Of a stretch of 64,000 nucleotides of DNA, positions 23,155 through 36,400 are shown piece by piece. The position numbers and the translations under genes are program-made. How positions within the stretch are numbered: the stretch's first letter is position 1; each line of letters begins with the position of its first letter. The notes beneath the pieces were generated by a model. It searched no databases. It was not told where the DNA came from and was given only the letters and a program-made list of their open reading frames with translations. The DNA comes from Brachypodium distachyon. Its lineage: Eukaryota > Streptophyta > Magnoliopsida > Poales > Poaceae. Location of the stretch: positions 12,266,501-12,330,500 of the forward strand of contig NC_016132.3 in NCBI RefSeq assembly GCF_000005505.3, written 5' to 3'.

Positions 23155-26013
23155 ATGGACCGGCCTCCTCGGGGACGCGACAAGCCTCGCGCTGAGCAGC
23201 ACGGGGATGTCTACAACGCCGACGACGCCGACAAGCCCGGCTTCCAGGACCCTCGCGACGTCGCCTGCATCCACGGGGGAGCGTATGCTCTCACGTCTCA
23301 CGCCGCCATGAAGCGGCTCACGCGTGAGGTCTGCGCCCTCCTCCCTAGCATGGAGGCGCAACAGCCGTTGAGGTGGTCGCATGTGCCGATCACCTTCAAC
23401 TCGGACGATCACCCGATCCGTCCCTTGGGTTCAGGGGTGCTCCCCCTCGTAGTGTCGCCGATCATAAACAACGTGACAGTGACCAAGGTACTGGTGGACA
23501 GCGGGCAAGCCTCAACCGGCTGTCCGCCAAGCTGGTGGAAAAGCTTCAGCTCCCCCTGGAGCAGATGAAGCCCACCGACCCGTTCCGGGGGATCAATCCC
23601 GGAGTGGTGCAGCCCATGGGGCGAATCACGCTCCCGGTGACCTTCGGTTCCCGGGAAGCATTTCGAACTGAGCACATCATTTTCGATGTGGCTCACACCC
23701 CGTTGCCGTACAATGGGATCATTGGTCGGCCAACGCTGATCAAGTTCATGGCGGCAACACATTGCGCCTACGGTGTGATGAAGATGCCGTCAACATACGG
23801 CGTTCTCTCCATCAAGTGCGACCTGAAGGACGCTACTTGGTGTGTGGGCGAGGTTGTGAAGACCTCGCAGCGGCGGATCCCGGTGACTACGACGTTGCCG
23901 GGAGTGAGGATCCTCTTGCGGGTGAACAACCCGCACAGAAGAAGGCACGAGCCGCTCTCGGGCAGGATGCCGGGGGCAGCTCCAACTTCAGCCCGTGCGT
24001 AAGCAAGGGCACGAAGCTGAAGGAGGAGGGCACCAAGGTCAAGAAGGTGCCCCTGTAGGCCGGCAACGAGGCACGCACTGTCTCCATCGGTGCGAGCCTC
24101 GGCGAAAAATAGGAAAGCACCCTCGTCGCCTTCCTCCAGGAGAACTCTGATGTGTTCGCTTGGGAGCCGTCAAATCTGCCCGTAGTTCCTAGGGAGGTGA
24201 TCGAGCATCGGCTGACGGTGCGGCCGGATGGGCGGCCCGTCAAGCAGAAGGTTCGCCGACAAGCACAAGAATGCAAGGACGTCATCCAACGGGAAATGGA
24301 GAAGCTCAGGAACGCCGGGGTGATCAGGGAAGTGTTGTACCCTACTTGGTTAGCAAACCCTGTTCTAGTCCCTAAAGCTGGAAATAAATTGTGCATGTGT
24401 GTATATTTTACTGATCTTAACCTTGCATGTCCTAAGGACCCCTTCCCTGTACCCCGTATTGATCAAATAGTAGATTCTACAGCGGGTTGTGAGTCTTTGT
24501 GCTTCCTAGACGCCTTCTCTGGCTACCATCAGATCAAGATGACAGTCGAAGATGAGGAGAAAACAACGTTCATCACCCCGGTTGGCTGCTACTGCTACAC
24601 GTGCATGCCTTTCGGGTTGAAAAACGCGGGCTCGACATTTCAGCGCGCCCTGCGCGAGTGTCTGGGACCCCTGCTAGGACGGAACATCGGGGCCTACATG
24701 GACGATATCGTCGTCAAGTCGCGGCGTAGGGACTCGCTCGTCGGCGACCTGCAGGAGACGTTCGACAACCTCCGCAGGATCAAGCTCAAGCTTAACCCCG
24801 AGAAGTGCACGTTCGGTGTGGACTTGGGACACTTGTTGGGCTTCTTAGTCTCTCACAGGGGAATCAAAGCCGATCCACAGAAGATCAAAGCGATCGAGAA
24901 GATGGAGGCACCCTGCAAGGTTAGAGACGTCCAACGCCTCAACGGGTGCGTGGCGGTGCTAGGGTGTTTCATCTCAAGGCTGGGCGAGCGAGCCCTTCCT
25001 TTCTTCAAGGTGATGAAGAAGAAGGGTCCAATCAATTGAACTCCCGAGGTGGAAGCGGCGTTCCAGGACTTGAAGAGGTACTTGAAGTCGCCACCGGTCC
25101 TCGTCGCCCCCAAGCCGGGCGAGCCGTTGCTGCTGTACCTGGCAGCGACAGGCCAGGTGGTGAGCTCCGTGCTCATCGCCGAGAGGGAAGAGCAAGTCCC
25201 GGGGGCTGAGACGGAAGGGCCGGGGGCTCTCGGCGAGCCGAAAGAACCCCCAGCTACCTCCTCTGCCCCTAGATCCAAGGGACAGCCCATGCAGGCTTCC
25301 CCCCGCAAGCGGATAGTACATCATCCCGTGTACTTCGTTAGCACGGTGCTGCACGATGTCCGGGTACGGTACCCGCAGGTCCAGAATCTTCTGCTCGGGA
25401 TCCTGCTCGCTTCAAGGAACCTGCGCCATTACTTTCAGACGCACAGCATCACGGTGGTGTCGGGGTTCTCCTTGGAGAGGGCCCTCACCAACCGTGAAGC
25501 CACCGGAAGGGTGGCCGAGTGGAGAATGGAGCTGGCGGAGTTCGGGCTGCGTTTCGCAAACACCAAGAGCATCAAAAGCACTGCTCTCGCTGACTTCGTT
25601 GCGGAGTGGACGTCAACAAGCATAGAGGAAGAAGAGCCGGAAGCAAGCCTTCCCGACAAATTGGACGAAGGGTACTGGGTCATGTACTTTGATTGCGCCT
25701 TCTGCGTGCAGGGCGCCGGTGCCGTGGTAAACAAGGACTACGACTACCCTCAGATGGCAGGGTACGTGGAGGAAGTGCAAAAATTGGAGTCCAAGTTCAA
25801 AGGACTTTGATTTGAGCACGTAAAGCGCAAGGACAACTTTGTTGCGGATGAACTGTCCAAGTGGCGGGCGGAACGCAGCAAGGTGCCTCCTAGGGTGTTC
25901 GTGCAGAGGCAGTCGAAGCCCTCTGTCGACCCCAAGGTAGTTACCGGGGAAGCCCCTCCGGCAACTCAAGGTGACCCTGCAGTTGCAGGGGACTATGCTG
26001 CCAAATTGGTGGC
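23155..26013 (+). pseudogene. pol: E1 pol part 1: protease, reverse transcriptase, two RNase H regions
   Basis: The protease active site VLVDSG lies near 23490-23507, followed at once by a frameshift. The reverse transcriptase (24152-25039) keeps FLDAFSGYHQIKM, FGLKNAGSTFQRAL and the catalytic YMDDIVVKS (YMDD at 24694-24705), and ends at a stop. The connection and first RNase H (25049 on) include HPVYFVS and QNLLLGILLASRNLRHYF. A second RNase H begins WVMYFDCAFCVQGAGAV and then jumps to DYDYPQMAGYVEE, so about 70 residues are missing. ADELSKW marks its end. The reading is cut at 26014-26018 by solo LTR A and resumes at 29252 with integrase. Confidence 0.88.
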
Positions 26014-26575
26014 ATATATGTAACATCCCAAAATTTTCAAAACCCTTCATATGCATTGCATTGCATAAGCATCATGCCACCCTTGCTTTTAATTACATTC
26101 AAAACCCTAAAGTTTAACCAAGAAACCCCTTTAACAAAAGTGCTTTTATTTGAATTTGGGCTTTGTTCTTGCTTTTGAGTATTTGCATTTCAACCCATGA
26201 GGGTTTTGGTGTAAAAGGGATTTAATGCATATATATAGCTATCCCATATGTTGGTTTTTGAAAAATAATTTATTTTGTTAGCCTAGAAGGCCCTAAAAGT
26301 CATTTTATAGGGAAAGGTATTTTTAAATATTTTATTTTGAGGAATTTCTTGTCCCAAAGGTTAGATCATATGAAAATATGATTTTACAAATTTTGTTGCA
26401 ATTTATTTGGAGTGATTTGGAGCTTTGAATCAATTTTGGGGTTCAAAAACAGAAAATAGAAAAAAAGAAAAAGGAAAAAAAAAAAAAGAAAACCGAGGCC
26501 GGCCCGGCCAAATGGGCCGAAACCACTTACCTGCGCCCGACCGACCGAGCCAGCCCAGCCTCGCGCTCGTACCGC

Positions 26576-26598
26576 TGACAGGTGGGACCCACCTGTCA
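26576..26598. promoter_or_regulatory. Palindrome with GTGGGACCCAC in solo LTR A
   Basis: Two 11-base arms (tgacaggtggg and its complement) surround a single central base. The core fits the plant TCP-factor site GTGGGNCCCAC. The same palindrome with another centre base occurs in solo LTR B at 36081-36103. It lies in the GC-rich zone where an LTR promoter would be expected. Confidence 0.6.
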
Positions 26599-27829
26599 GG
26601 GCCTTCTTCCCCAACTGCCCAACCCGATTTCTCCGGCCACGACGGCTACCCGCGTCCCGTTCGCCCACGACCCCAATCTCCTCAACCGACCGCGTCACCT
26701 TAAAGCCCCTCACCCCCGCAGTCTATTCCCCCTCCTCTCTCGCTCAATTTCGCCGCCAGGCTGCTCTAATTTCTCGCCGGAGCAAACCTTTGGGCGCCGC
26801 CGTTTTCGCGAAGCCGCCACCGTCCCGGTGAGTTTTGCGCACCGCCAACCCCCTCATCCTCCTCCCCTCTCTCTCGCACACTGTGTGATGCGTGCCGTTC
26901 TGTTTTTGGAGCTCCGCAGTGCCCAGTCGCCGTCCGCCCACCTCGAGCCGCTGGTCGTCCGCCCGCCTTCGTTCCCAAGCCGCCCCAGTCGCCGCCTCCC
27001 GAAGCCAAGGCCGCCACCGGTTGCGCCTCGTCCCCACCCCTCCCCTGCTCCCGAGCCGCCGAACCGCCCCACGCTGCCGTCGCCGCCAGCCGCCACCGCC
27101 GCGTTCTCCTTTGTCTCCGGCAGCCCGCGCCGCCCCGGTAAGCCCTTCAATCTCCACTGTTGATTCTTAATCTGACGGCCTCAAATGAAAACCTAGATTG
27201 AACCGGTACCGACCAACCATGAATTGCCACGTGTCCCGTATAATTCTAATCTTTTTCTCGGCCGAATTAAAATTGTAATTTTGCAGAAAGGCCCCCGATT
27301 ATTCAAACCATCATAACTTTTAAACCGTTTGTCCAAAAATTGTGATCAATACCTTTCTGGAATCCTCACAACCTGTAGAATCTTTTGGCATAGTAAAATT
27401 TCAATTTTGAACAACTTTGTCAGAAGCAAATTACAGAATGATTGAATATGGTTTAAATATGAAATTAATCATTTCAAAATAGTTTTGAGCATATTAGCTT
27501 GCTGGAAAATTATTTGAGTATGCTCTGGTCCATTAGGACCAGAAGAGAAAATTATTTTATAAATGATCTTGCCACACAAGTTGAATCTTGCTCTATGTTT
27601 TGCAAAACCATATAAGCTTTTAATTAAAGCCTACCCTTGTTTCGTGCATAATAATTATCTTTTATGTATTGTTTTAATCTGTCCAAATCTTTTGAGAAGC
27701 CTTTCAAAACAGAAACTAAACAAGTTACATTTAGAAGTAACCAAGTGTGCATTATCATGGCATATGCATCATAGCATGTTTTTGTATTGAATGTTGTGTT
27801 TATTGTGTGTATGCTTTCTTTTATTTTAG

Positions 27830-27911
27830 AGTGTGTGGATTGTGAACCTTGTTGTTGTGAAGAGTGCGAGAACTACCACAACCTTGGACAAGGCAAGTTC
27901 ACTTTGATCAT
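27830..27911 (+). other. Conserved Cys-rich segment inside the LTR
   Basis: In one frame it reads EPCCCEEC, a short spacer, then GQGKFTLIIS. The matching place in solo LTR B (minus strand, about 34910-34850) reads EPCDCDEC, a spacer, then YQGKFTLIIS. An AG after a T-rich run precedes it at about 27828. It may be an exon of an LTR-derived transcript; a functional peptide is not shown. Confidence 0.45.
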
Positions 27912-29251
27912 CTCCCAAGTATTTTACTATGCACTAGTTGATTTATTAGATGCATTAGGAATATTACTCGTACCTCGATGCTAGCTATAATTCCTAGGTA
28001 GTATAGTTTCCCCTTGCCATTACCTTGCTACCAAATTGCCATCGACTGTAGTTGAATGCTAGGCTATGGTAGTATCGTGGGGGAAATTACTACATTATGA
28101 TATTGTTATGCCTTTGACGATATGAAATGTTTTGATAGTTTAAGGCAAAACAATTAATTCAATGAACCATCCTGGGTGGGCTGCTTTGAGGATTTTGAGG
28201 TCATGCGACGTCAGGTCCATTTCTATGCGTCGTCTCTCTCGTGGATTCGGGGAGCGCCTATGTTGCAACTGTGGAATGCCACCTAGGGTAACCGAGACTG
28301 GACTAGTTTCCTATTTAGCAGCTTTCAGTACAACCACAATGCTATATGGGCTCTGGCGAGACAAGAGTAAGTTGTATGAACCTAGACCCAAAAAATTGTA
28401 CTGAGGTAGAATGTGTAGGGGGAGCGTGATTCTCTCATGGTTTACGGAATTACTTCTGAAAATCTCGGAATCGACGCCGTTGCTACTCTACCTTGAGGAC
28501 AGCAAGGGATTAACTCGTCGGTTTCTTGTGGGGAATGTGTACAAAGTCTCGAGAGCGTTAAAACTAAGTACTTAGCCGTGTCCCCGGCAATGGACAATTT
28601 GAGCAACTAGATGTGGAGCTATAAGGAAGGTCTCACTCATTCTAATTTCCAAATAAAATGAATGGTTTGAACTTGGGTTTAGGAGCATTGATGTGTCTAC
28701 TCAATGTCCTTAGTTTAATAGGAGTATGGGTGTGTCTACCCCATGTCCAATAGTGATAAAATTTCTATTTGATTAAAAGATAGGATTGAACAACTAAGCT
28801 TTTATGCAAATAGCCTTGAACCCCACTTTGCGACATTATACATATACTTGGTAGGTTCTGATATAACTCCTAGTGATCTTGCCAATACATTCAATGTATT
28901 GAGCCTAGTGGCTGCATTGTTTAATGATGCAGGAAGCTTCGACGACGAGTAAGATGTACGTTCTGCTTGCATTGGGTTACGGGCTTATATTCCAACACGC
29001 TCTCACCGTGGTGTTGATGTAGCCCTTTTTATCTTTCGCTTTCCGTTGCAAAACAGTTGTTTTATTTCCAGCTAACCCATGAGGTTATGCGAGTTGTAAG
29101 TACTTTTAAATTCTGGATGATGCGTTGTAATATTGAGACCTTTATTATATGATATTACATCTTGAAACTGTGTGTGCTAGTGAGTCGATCCAGGGACTAG
29201 CACTAAAGCACAGAGAGCGAACCCGTTTACGGGGGCGGTCGCTTCAATATA

Positions 29252-30506
29252 CTAGCTAGGAGCCACCACCCTGGGGGACGGATATTATTCGCTACCTCAA
29301 GGACGGGACTCTCCCGGAAGAATACGTTGCTGCGGGGCGAGTAGCCCGGCAAGCTAAAATGGATGCCCTGGTGGACGGATAACTCTACCGGAGGCGTCCT
29401 AACGGAGTCATGCTCCTCTGCGTGCCCCAGGAGGAAGGGCGTGCGTTGCTGGAAGATATACATCGAGGCACATGCTCACAACATGTGGCCTCTAGGGCAC
29501 TAGCTGGGAAAGTGTTCCAGCACGGCTTCTACTGGCCGACAGCACTAGCCGATGCCGAACAATTAGTCAAGACCTATGAAGCATGCCAGTTTCACGCCAA
29601 GAAGAGCAACCAACCAGCACAAGCCCTGCAAGTCATCCCGTCCTCGTGGCCGTTCGCGGTCTGGGGGCTGGACATCGTGGGCAAGCTACCAAGAGCAGTT
29701 GGCGTCTACGAGTACCTACTTGTGGCCATCGACAAGTTCTCAAAGTGGATCGAGGTGGAGCCTGTCCGAGCCGTCACGGCGCAGGCGGCCATCAAGTTCT
29801 TCAAAGGCATGGTGTGCCGGTTTGGTGTGCCTAACGGCATCATCACCCACGACGGCACGCAATTCACTAGTGCGGTGTTCCAAGTTTATTGCGAGGACAT
29901 GGGCACTAAGATTCACTTCGCCTCAGTTGCTCATTCGAGGAGCAATGAGCAAGTTGAGTGAGCCAACGTAGAAGTACCGCGGGGGCTCAAGACGAGAACC
30001 TTTGACAAGCTCAAAGGCCACGGGAAGCACTGGGTTGAAGAACTCCAGCCCGCGTTGTGGTCACTGCGGACCACACCGAGTCGGGCGACGGGTCAAACTT
30101 CGTTTACCCTCGTCTACGGGGCAGAAGCTGTGCTACCCCTCGAGCTCAAGTATGGGTCACCTCGGGTATGCGCGTACAGCGAGAAGAGCCAACACACGCA
30201 GAGGATTGATGACCTTACATTCATCGAGGAGATTCGATGCCGGGCTGCTATACGAGCTGCAAGCTACCAGCAGGGACTTTGTCGTTATCACGACAGGAGA
30301 GTCTGTCCCCAGGGGCTCGAGGTTGGAGACCTCGTCCTGTGCCGGATACAAGGAACGAAGGCCGGGACAAGTTAACTCCGATCTGGGAAGGCCGTTTCCG
30401 GGTAATGCAGGTGACCAGACCAGGGGCTGTCTGGCTGGAAACCGAAGAAGGCTTGCCGGTGCTCAATAGTTGGAACATTGAGCACCTACACAAGTTCTAC
30501 CCGTGA
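29252..30506 (+). pseudogene. E1 pol part 2: integrase, broken
   Basis: Integrase inserts the cDNA into the genome. The zinc-binding region is visible as IHRGTCSQHVASRA...YWPTALADAEQLVKTYEACQFH; the first Cys of the usual CxxC is Tyr, while E2 keeps CVAC. The catalytic core has WGLDIVGKLPRA with the first Asp. Its second acidic site reads THDGTQF, apparently lacking the Asn of the usual DNGTQF. A stop at 29959-29961 replaces the Arg after the third acidic residue. The C-terminal part (LVYGAEAVLPLE, then WEGRFRVMQVTRPGAVWLE, HLHKFYP) contains one more frameshift and ends at 30506. Confidence 0.88.
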
Positions 30507-30946
30507 AATGATGGCGCCTTACCCACGGGTGATGCTGCGGCAGCGTGCCTCTTTAAGCTAGTGTAGCCAGGAAAGACCCGATTGTAATCCGCTAGCACAA
30601 AGTTGAATAAAGATAAGTGTTACATTGGTAAATATTGTGCTTTGCTGTCTGTGAATGCTTATGTTTCCTGCTCTAGGCGCACATAATTGTCTCCTCATCC
30701 TTGGCTATGAGCAGGGGGCTGCTGGAACCCCGAAAACCAAGCTCGTTGCCGGGACGCCCCGGAACAAGGCCTAGCTTGGCGGACCCGTCCGCAACGTGCT
30801 ACGTGCCAGCGAGGCACCGTGGGAATGTAAAGATGCTCAGAACCAGGTTTGAGGTTGACTCTTTTGTGCCCAGGGGCTGGGAGGCAGGAGGTTATCCAGT
30901 TGATATTGTTTTTCGTACATTTCAATTTTTTTTGCTATGTACCTTG
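30507..30946 (+). other. E1 post-integrase spacer, cut by E2
   Basis: It contains the segment with 'cccaggggctgggaggcagg' that also follows integrase in E2 (reverse strand near 39790-39770). Similarity to E2 continues to a T-rich run at about 30930, then the sequence runs into the truncated LTR of E2 at 30947. Confidence 0.75.
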
Positions 30947-31679
30947 TGCTTCTGAGTTTGTGTTAGCCAATGAATAAATGTTTACAAGTTGCCGGGGGAG
31001 TCCCCAGGCGCTCTCTTCCTTTTCTGTTAAGGGGCTACTTGCTACTTTCGGCTAAAGACCCGAACTCTAACTCCACTGAAGTGCAATCTAGAGAGAACCC
31101 AACCCACCCCGACCGTTGGCACTCGTCCTCCGATTATACTCAAGGGGATATCACAGGTGCCTCGGTGCATGGGGGACAAGTGTCGGGCAAAGACCCTAGG
31201 CAGATTGCCCTTGCTGCGCTGGCATGCATGCATGGTACGAAGCACTGTAACTCGGGCGGTACGTGCCTTGGATTCACATCAGGCCACTCACTGTGGGATG
31301 ACTTGACAGGGAATCACCCTTCTATCGGAGCATTTAATGCTTGCTTGTGCCATACTCCACGCCCTGACCAGACCTGTGCAAAAGGTGCCTCCCGGGCGGC
31401 CACGTAGTGCCAATACTCTGCCTTCTCTGGGCGCCGGCCCTGTTGTAAGCGCCTACGCCAGGGAACATCCTCCCCGGCAAGTGACCTTCCCGGAGGGCAC
31501 CCTGACGGGAACCTTCGTGTTGCCATCCGGGCAACCCCCGCACCCTGCTAGTCCTGCCGGGCTGGTGGCTTCCCGGGCTGCTTGCACCGGGATGCCCGGG
31601 GTGCAGTCCTTGCGGGGGAGCAAGCTAAGCGACCCACGCGTTGCGCAGTGGTGGTACCCTGAGTGCCACTGGTGCGACA
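30947..31679 (-). repeat. E2 3' LTR, truncated
   Basis: On the minus strand it begins TGTCGCACCAGTGG right after the polypurine tract cgcccgggggctac. It aligns with the 5' LTR (46204 downward) to the string 'agaagca', where similarity ends. About 165 bp of the LTR 3' end are missing. Confidence 0.88.
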
Positions 31680-33415
31680 GTAGCCCCCGGGCGTGGGCCG
31701 GCAACGCCTGTTCCCGGGCGAAGTCATCCTTGGTCGGTTGCCGGGCTACGCCCTTAACCGACGCGTGGGTCCCGAGTCGTTTCGTGTTCCCATTCATGTG
31801 CTGCTCCAAGGGCTCCGTCGTTACGGGCAGAGTAGTGGGGGCGAGATTTCCGCCTAACCCCCCTTTGATTGCGGGTGGTTAAGGCCACGTCCCACATTCT
31901 CCTCTTAAATCGTAGTTATCCCCAGCGCACTCGTAGGGTGTGGATGTAACCGTTGCTCGGAGTTAGGGTGCTACAAGACCCCACCGCTGCGCTGAGGGAC
32001 AAACACTTAACCCCCAGTCCTTCCTCCTCATCCCCATTCCTCCTTGCGGCCCTGAACCCTGCTAATCGCCACCCACATTCCTCATGGCGCCGACGGCTCC
32101 CAAGAGAGGGAAGGGTTCAAAAAGCTCTGCGGTCGACAAAGGCGAGAAAGCCCCCAAGTAGCCCTTGTCGGAGAAGGACCAGAAGAACCGGGAGATGAGA
32201 GCCACGCGGGCCTTCTTCAAGCCCGGCTACAACGACGAAGGGGTCGACAAGCTCCGGCACGCCGTCGCCACCTCATTCAACGAGTACGGCGAGACGCTCA
32301 TCTTCCTCGCCGGTGACGACCACCAAGACAACGACTTGCGGGTGTTCGGCCGCTTCATCCTTGCTGGGTTCGTACCTCCGTACTCCCTCTTCGTCCATGC
32401 TCTCATGTGGCCTACCAGCTTAAGGTTGCGCAACTCCACCCCACTTCCCTCTTCCTTCTCGCTGTCTTCCAATTTCTGTGTGAGGGGTTTGTCGGGGTGA
32501 TGCCATCGGTGGCGTTGTTCCGCCATTACTTCTACTCGCGCGTCGAGCAGTCAGAAGCGATGTCGTCGGGGGTCTCGTTCCGCGCCCGTGACAAGATGAA
32601 GTCGGAGTTCATCGTGCGGAGCGAGAAGAAGATCGAGAAGGAGTGGCGTGGGAGCTGGTGTTGGGTTCGCGTGGATGAGCCTGACGAGTTCATTCACACG
32701 CCCACCGAGCTGCCGGTGAGTAACGGCAGCTGGCGGGACCGCTATAGCCGGGATGCGGAGCTCCTTCCCATCATCAAGAAGATCAAGGCCCTGCGGGTAG
32801 CGGGGCTCACTGAATCTGGATGTGGCGCGCACCTACATCAGCCGGCGCATCGCGCCACTGCAGTTGCGGTCCCGCCCCGCGTGGATGTATACAGGGCCCG
32901 GCGACTCCACGCGGCTAGATAGCGTGGGTGTGACACTGGAGGTGATCCAGGAGTGGGTGAAGGGAATCACCTGGGAGGACGTTCCATTCGCGGAGCTGCC
33001 CCCGGGGGCTCCATCCCTTCACGCCGGCGTCGCGGGCCTCCACGACATCATCGGCAGCTACCCACCCTGCAACGAGTGGGGGCTGATGTCCGATCCCCCG
33101 GTCCCAGCCCCGAAGCCTCCGCCACCCGCAGCCCGTGGGAAGCAAGTGGCCGAGAAGAGTGAGGGGGGATCGGATTCCAGCTGGCCCGGCGGTGAGTCCT
33201 CCGGCGACGAGGCTGGCGGCGTTGCCGGGGCCAGGATAGTCCTCTCGAGGCAGAGGTGGAGGACGAGGACGACGTGCCGCTAGTGCGGCAACAAAGGGCG
33301 CCGGGGGCTGCAGCTTCCTCTGCAACTGCTGCGGGCGGCTTGGCGGTTGCCGCGGCAACTGGGGCTGCGGCAACTCCACGAGGGTCCGCGGCCCCGCCAA
33401 AGCAGGGAATCTTCA

Positions 33416-36400
33416 TGAAGCGATCCTCCCCCTTACAGGGTTCGATCTCTATGCTTATTTGTGCTAGTCCCTGGATCGACTCACTAGCACACACAGTTTC
33501 AAGATGTAATACCAAGATACAAAGGTCAAATGTACTTTATTACGTCGTATCATCCAGAACTTAATTGTACTTACAAATTTGCATAACCCCTTGGGTCAGC
33601 CTAACAAATATAGTTTCAAGATAACAAGAATATTGTTTCAAAAACTTGCAACGGAAAGGTAGAGCAAATGGGCCTCAAACTACCCCCAGAGGAGAGAGCA
33701 TGTTGGAATGTAAGCACATGACCCAAATAACATCGACGAACCTCACTCTTCGTCAGATTCACCTGTATTATTGATTGCAGCCATCACGTGGTCAATACAT
33801 TTGAATGTATTGGCAAGTTCACCTGGAAGTTATAACAGATCCTAGCGAGTATATGCAATTGAGGTATACTGGGGTTCAGGCTTTATGGCGTGGTAGCAAA
33901 ACATAGTTTATCCTACTACAATTGAATGTTACATTATTGTTAACTAATGGACACGGGGTAGAAACACCCATGCTCCTATTAACCTAGAGCACATTGAGTA
34001 GATACATCAAGTGCCCCTACCCTGTTCAAACCATTCATTTTATTTAAGAAATTGGAATGAGTGAGACGTTCCTTACAACCCCCAAATCTAGTTGCTCATA
34101 ATTGTCCGTAACCGGGGACACGGCTAAGTACTTAGTTTGACACTCTCGAGAGTTGTACACATTCCCCACAAGAAATCGACGTGTTAATACCTTCCTGTCC
34201 TCCAGGTGGAGTGGCAACGGCATCGATTTGAAAAATTTTCAGAACATATTTGCCCAGACCACCTGAGGGACCCGCGCTCCCACCTACACAACTACCTTAG
34301 TACAATCCCTCGGATCTGGGTTCATATTTCTTACTCCATCCAGCCAGAGCCCATTTAGCTTGTGGTTGTACTGGAAGCTACTAAACAGGAAACTAGTCCA
34401 GTCTCTGATACTCCAGGTGGCATTCCACATTTGCGACGCAAGCGCTCCCCGAATCCACGGAAGAGACGTCCATGCACGATCCATCTCCGAATCCACGAAG
34501 ACTCGACTTAGAGGGACCCAGAGAAATGGACCTGACGTCGCATAACATCTCAAAATCTCAAAGCAGTCCACCCAGGATGGTTCATTAGGGTTGTTTTTGC
34601 CAAGTTTCCAAAATCACTCCACATCATCATTTCATAGTGATTGAGATTACCTCCCACGTTTACTAATATAGCATGGCTAAGCAAAACTAATCACGATGGC
34701 TATTGGTGGAGGATTCATGACAAAGGTAACCCTATCGCTAGTGGTCAATCATAGCTAGCATAAGTATGAGTAATAGTCCTATCGATGCATTTCTACAAAC
34801 AACTCTAATGCATAAGTATTTTGAAAACAAATAGTAATAGGATATGATCAAAGTGAACTTGCCTTGGTAGCAGTTGGAGTTCAAACACTCGTCACAATCA
34901 CAAGGTTCGCTCTCCGAGAAAACTATACGAAACAAACAATATACACACACATAAACACACAATTCAATCACGACAAAAAAATGTATGCTATGATGCAATG
35001 CAACATGTGACATGATTTGGTTTATTTTTATTTGGGTAATCAACTGCTCTTAAGCATTGGTAATTAAACATTAATCCATTAGGGTTTTAAACAAAAGACA
35101 AAAACAAGTTATTAAAACCCTAAAATATGGTTTTATTGGCATCAGTCAAATAATTAAATTCAAAATATTTATTTTTCTGTCCCAATGGACAGAGGATAAT
35201 AAAACAAAATTTTGGGCACTGGTTTCAATTAAAAAGGATTTCTAAATAATTAGTTAGGAATTAAATGGTATTAAACCCTATTCTCTAAATTGACTATGAT
35301 TCAAATATTCAAATTTAAAATTTATAAGTTATAGGCATTTGAAGTTATAGGCATTTGAAAGTTATAGACATTTGAACTTACATGGGCTTTTCTTCAAAAG
35401 TGCCAATTAAATCAATTCCGGGATTAAAATTTTATTCTCGTTTTTATTTAAGTAGTGCCATGTGTTCGATTAAAAGAATTAATCCGATCTAATCTGAGTC
35501 GTTGATCAAGGAGGGACGGTCGGGATCGTACCTCCTTCGTCTCCGGCGAGCTCTAGGGTTCCGGCGACGACGCGGGGTGTTCCGGCGAAGCGGGCGGCTC
35601 GGGGACGGTCAGGGACGACGCGGCGCAGCACGGCGAAGGCGATGGCGGTGGTGGCGCTCCTTGAGGACGTCGGCGTGCTCGCCTAGGACGACGGAGGCGC
35701 TGCGGGCGGCGGCGAAGCTCCGGTTTGACGACGGCGAGGTGCGGCGGCGCGCAAAAACAAAAGCGGACCACGTCATGACGTGCGCAAGAGAGAGGCGAAC
35801 AAGAGAGGGCAAGCGGCTTCGAGAATAGCTCACCGAGCTCGTCGGCGGTGACCCAAAAACGCGGCAGCGTCCGTGCGGCTCCGGCGAGGAATTGGGCGGC
35901 GTGGGCGCGAGGAGACGGGGAAGCAAGAGGGGGAAATAAGAGAGGAGGGGCGGGGCTTTATAGGGACGCGCTCGGCGAGTTTCAGGAAGGTCGGAAACAG
36001 TGTGGCGGCGATGGCGCACAGCGAATCCTGCGCGGACTCGGCGCCGTGACGGGCGACGCTTTCCTAACGAGGACGAAGCCTGACAGGTGGGCCCCACCTG
36101 TCAGTGGCCGCGGGCACGCACGAGCAGACCGGGCTGGCTCGGTTCGGCTCTGCGCGGTCGGGACTGGGCCGGTTCGGCCCAAAACGGCCGGGCCGGTCTG
36201 GTTTCTTCCCTTTTTTTTCTTTTAGCCTTTTCTTTTTCCCTTTTTCTTATTTCTTTGATATCTTTTGATTTGAACTCCAAATTGGTCCAAATAAATTCCA
36301 ATTTTTTTGTAAAATCATGTTTTATCATGATTCAACCTTTGGGAGTAATTTCCCCTCAAAATAAAATATCTAAAAATGCATTTTCCCTATAAATGCCTTT

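Larger units (their letters stand above)
26019..29246 (+). mobile_element. Solo LTR A (3.2 kb, TGTAAC...TTCA)
   Basis: It starts TGTAACATCCC and ends GCTTCA, with target duplication ATATA at 26014-26018 and 29247-29251. There is no internal domain or second LTR, so this is a solo LTR left by recombination. The whole length is homologous to solo LTR B (33416-36675), which lies in the opposite orientation. The 3-kb length would fit a Tekay/Del-type chromovirus, but that is inference. The GC-rich part (26500-27140) has open frames on both strands that are not conserved proteins. Confidence 0.93.

Noticed and set aside
26582..27163. Long GC-rich open frames on both strands near 26.6-27.2 kb
   Set aside because: They lie inside solo LTR A and the corresponding frames are not preserved in solo LTR B. 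Base composition explains them.
30947..31679. LTR as the 3' LTR of E1 in inverted orientation
   Set aside because: It faces the wrong way and matches the LTR at 45306-46204 and a polypurine tract on the minus strand. The true E1 3' LTR with the CTGTG duplication is at 57940-58788.
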